From: Raphanus sativus
Lineage: Eukaryota > Streptophyta > Magnoliopsida > Brassicales > Brassicaceae
DNA: 64,000 nt
Reading direction: 5' to 3'
NCBI RefSeq assembly: GCF_000801105.2
Contig: NC_079519.1
Span: 31,471,288 to 31,535,287, forward strand
In this document: positions 61,490 through 64,000 of the stretch, in pieces
Layout: every line of letters begins with the position of its first letter
Numbering within the stretch: position 1 is the stretch's first letter
Notes under the pieces: model-generated
Databases searched by the model: none
Told to the model about the DNA's origin: nothing
What the model saw: the letters and a program-made list of their open reading frames with translations, nothing else
Position numbers and translations under genes: made by a program

Positions 61490-62290
61490 TACAGGGTGAG
61501 GGAGAAGATGAGAAGTAGAAGAGAAGCCAAGTTAAGATGGTGTTTGAGAAGCGTTGGAAAATGTGAAGAATCTGAAACTGTGAGTGGATTCATTAGTGCT
61601 GTTACTATTGAGAGTTGTGCAGAGCCAACTTTGGGAGCAGGTTCTTTTACAAGTATGGGCTTGGGAACAGAGGAGATAAGAGAGAGTCAGAGGTAAAGAG
61701 AGATAAAAGAATGAGTGAAAGTGGTGCATGTTGATGAGAAGGAGAATGATTGGTGAGCAAGAAAGAGACTTTTGAATTGGGGAATGGAACTTCTTTTTCT
61801 TCTGTCTTGATATTAGAATATCTTTTTTTTTTTGCTTTAATGGAACTCATATTTGCTATTGGCCTAATCAGAACTTTCTCTTTTGTTAATGTTGACCATG
61901 TCTTTAATGAACTTACTTTGAAATTTGTATTTACATTTGGGATTATATAAGAATCATAAGATTAGTTTGGATTGAGAAACATATTAACAAATCAGATGTT
62001 GATCTCTTAGACAAGGTTTGGGAAAGTGATGCCAAATTGGTGTAGGAAAAAAGGATGGATGCTCCATAACTTGAGAAGCAATGGGTAGTCATAAAGAAAG
62101 ACTGATGATGGGTACTGACTGGAAGCACCGCCCACTTCCCCTTGCAGCATCTTGTCTCCACTTAGTTGGCTACTTCTCATTCGCCAGCCAAAATGGTACT
62201 AAGTCACTGGGCTTTATATTTAAGGACCTGTCTCGACCCATTTAGCATACATTCTAGTATATTATTGATATTGCCATGGTCGGTGTTGGG
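61490..62290. other. LATE promoter region, no gene seen
   Basis: Open frames on both strands here lack family features. Confidence 0.5.
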
Positions 62291-62793
62291 CTTCCTTCTG
62301 CTGTAATCTCACTGCACGCTGGTTATATTTAATCAGGTAAAATGTTACAGGCCCGAATCTATGAGTAAGTACATGTACATATCTCCAAAGCAAGTAGCAA
62401 GGTCCTAAAGCATTAGTAAATCACTAAACCACACGCATATGATCAGGTCTAAATACACACATAATGTCATCCTAAATCTAAACCGATCGAGAAAAACCAG
62501 GAGGAGCGACATAATAGGAAAACGAGGAGACTTACTACTCGGTGACATCCTCAAGGACCATGTTGACGTAAACGTCAAAGCCTTTGAGAACCCCCACGAG
62601 CTCCTTGTCTCCTTTCATTATCACTTCGACCCTATGCACCTGTCTATTAGCTCTGCACGCAAGAAACAGAGACCAAGTTTTCAGATCCCAATGATCTGCC
62701 GTGTAAAAGACAGAAGAGAGTAGAGAGATGTTGAAGGAAGAAGAGTAGAGATACCTGATGGAAGAATCTGCGAGTGGGATTGTTGCTCGCCAC
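62291..62793 (-). pseudogene. LSM5 (SAD1) pseudogene, truncated
   Basis: Three exon remnants with their splice sites are visible. Exon 1 (62755-62793) resembles the LSM5 N-terminus, but ATG is GTG and the length is out of frame. Exon 2 (62536-62652) reads [10 protein letters not shown], then in another frame [30 protein letters not shown] 7-bp deletion lies between them. Its donor GAGTA|GTAAGT is intact. Exon 3 starts at 62311 (YEITAEGR) and stops matching after 21 nt. LSM5 is a subunit of the LSM1-7 and LSM2-8 rings in mRNA decay and U6 snRNP. This copy cannot encode one, so a paralogue elsewhere presumably does. Confidence 0.85.
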
Positions 62794-63334
62794 TACGATG
62801 AGAACTGCGGCAAAATTGAAGAAGCGTTTCGACTTTTAGGGTACTTTTTTAGTCGACGACAATCGTAGTTCAGTAGTGCTTTTGCTTTCGAGGACTTTGC
62901 AAGAAAACCCTCAAACTATTTTTTTTTTTGCAAGACGGACTTTCAGCTTTAAAACTTGTATATTATACCTTTCATCTAATTAAAATGTATCGAACTTCAG
63001 CATCTACCACCGAGTATTAAATAAAGTAATGTGACAAAAATAAATTAATGTAAAAATAAGAATATATGTAAAAAAAAACCCTTTGATTACTACATAAAAT
63101 GTACCTACTACATATGCTACTGCTAACTAGAAGCATCTGTGAGAAAAAAAAAACTAGAAGCATCTCCAACATGGCTTTATTTTTCATTCCAAATAAAATT
63201 TAGAGTAAAAAGAATTCTAACACTACTATATTTTATGTTCTAAAATAGATTAAAAATAGATTTTTTATAAATGGATGTATCCATTTTTATTTATTGTTTC
63301 ACTTTCCATTCTAAAATGATTTAATAAAATTCAA
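62794..63334. other. Intergenic with MITE-like end
   Basis: GAAGCATCTCCAACATGG near 63164 resembles the MITE end at 27860. No gene is seen. Confidence 0.4.
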
Positions 63335-64000
63335 TCTATTTATATAAAAGAAGCTTTTCATCTCTTCTGGGGTGTCCACATAGGATGCCATGTCACTAAT
63401 TCACCTTTTGTGGTCGCGACACTTGTCTTCATTTTCTCTGGTTTGGGCTTCGACTGTCTTCTGTGTATTTCGCGTGTTATGGGCTGAGAAACTAAGATAA
63501 TCTTGGCCCTTTAGTTGCCTTCGCTTTGGAGACGTGAAGCCGCTGTTCATCGTTTGCGCTTCTTCTTCTCGAAGGTTTTACCGTCTCAATCACTCATTCA
63601 ATTCTTATCTCTCTTCCAAGACGGTGTATCTCTATCTATAAAAACCTGAGGATTCATCCCTTGAGAATCATCCTTTTGAACGCCTCTCCGTTTTAGCCAT
63701 TGTAATAGGTAAATTCTCATCCATTCTGTTTAGTTTGATCTGTACGATCGAGCGTAGCATCAACGATTGGAGCCATAACAACCCTCGATTGGATCACCGG
63801 AACCCTAAAATCATCCCCTCCTTGGATCCACAAGTGGTCTCCGGTCGGTGCTGGCGATTGCTCCGGGAATAAAGCGAACGAATGAGACGGTGCTGGCGAT
63901 TGCTCAGAATTCTGGAGAAGGATAGAGGATAAACCGCGATCAAAAAGATTTTGGAGACGGAAATTAAGATGTGGACGGTAACGGTGATGACGGTGTGGAT
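63335..64000 (+). mobile_element. Helitron 5' end, element continues past the window
   Basis: A|TCTATTTATATAAAAGAAGC at 63335 is followed by TTTTCATCTCTTCTGGGGTG and a TGCCATGTCAC block, in the same layout as the start of the 25033-26752 Helitron. Downstream the sequence becomes GC-balanced, with a TATAAAAA at about 63638 that may be a promoter. The 3' end is not in the window, so size and coding content are unknown. A captured or native gene may begin near the right edge. Confidence 0.55.

Noticed and set aside
61372..61593. N-terminal extension of LATE with a hydrophobic stretch
   Set aside because: It overlaps a TATA box and lacks zinc-finger family features; more likely leader and promoter.

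Overview
The window is plant nuclear DNA from a Brassicaceae species, most likely Brassica, Raphanus or a close relative. The genes have short GT-AG introns, the intergenic DNA is very AT-rich, and there are many Helitron and Mutator-like remnants. No organellar, bacterial or viral genome structure is seen. Family assignments come from reading the proteins. Arabidopsis locus names are from memory and were not searched.

Much of the gene order looks like an inverted version of Arabidopsis AT5G48870-AT5G49270. From left to right: COBL9 (5.2-7.7 kb), an HRB1/Di19 zinc-finger gene (13.5-14.5 kb), a DTX55-like MATE transporter (22.9-24.5 kb, minus), an FLZ zinc-finger gene (33.9-34.4 kb), a mitochondrial thiamine-pyrophosphate carrier (40.1-41.6 kb), a defensin-like gene (43.8-44.3 kb), the RGF-peptide receptor RGI1 (44.6-48.5 kb, minus), an LCR-type cysteine-rich gene (52.2-52.6 kb, minus), pectate lyase PLL20 (54.1-58.2 kb, minus), the C2H2 repressor LATE (60.8-61.4 kb, minus), and a broken LSM5/SAD1 gene (62.3-62.8 kb, minus). 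Several Arabidopsis genes expected between these, such as HCT, are absent. That is what gene loss after the Brassiceae whole-genome triplication would leave. An intact 19-exon ABAP1 gene (8.8-12.8 kb) does not belong to this block by the same recollection.

The left edge (1-2.1 kb) has the 3' end of an RPA1-like gene and a small RING-H2 gene, followed by a Helitron 3' terminus at 2420. Gene remnants include a kelch gene that has lost its F-box (17.7-18.4 kb), one topoisomerase II exon (21.9-22.1 kb), and an unidentified broken gene (15.2-16.0 kb).

The gaps are full of mobile DNA. Two long-inverted-repeat elements have exact 10-bp target duplications (3239-4491 and 16176-17262), and both carry tRNA-like box A/B sequences. 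Helitrons with recognisable ends lie at 25033-26752, 30659-31552, 42329-43379, 49651-52052 and 59778-60147, and one starts at 63335 and runs off the window. There is also a palindrome with an 870-bp (TTAATAAA)-like core (35.97-37.24 kb) and a poly(A)-tailed insert in a PLL20 intron flanked by about 74-bp duplications. The most notable gene-level finding is a U12-type AT-AC intron in the Di19 gene. I found no convincing wholly new system.
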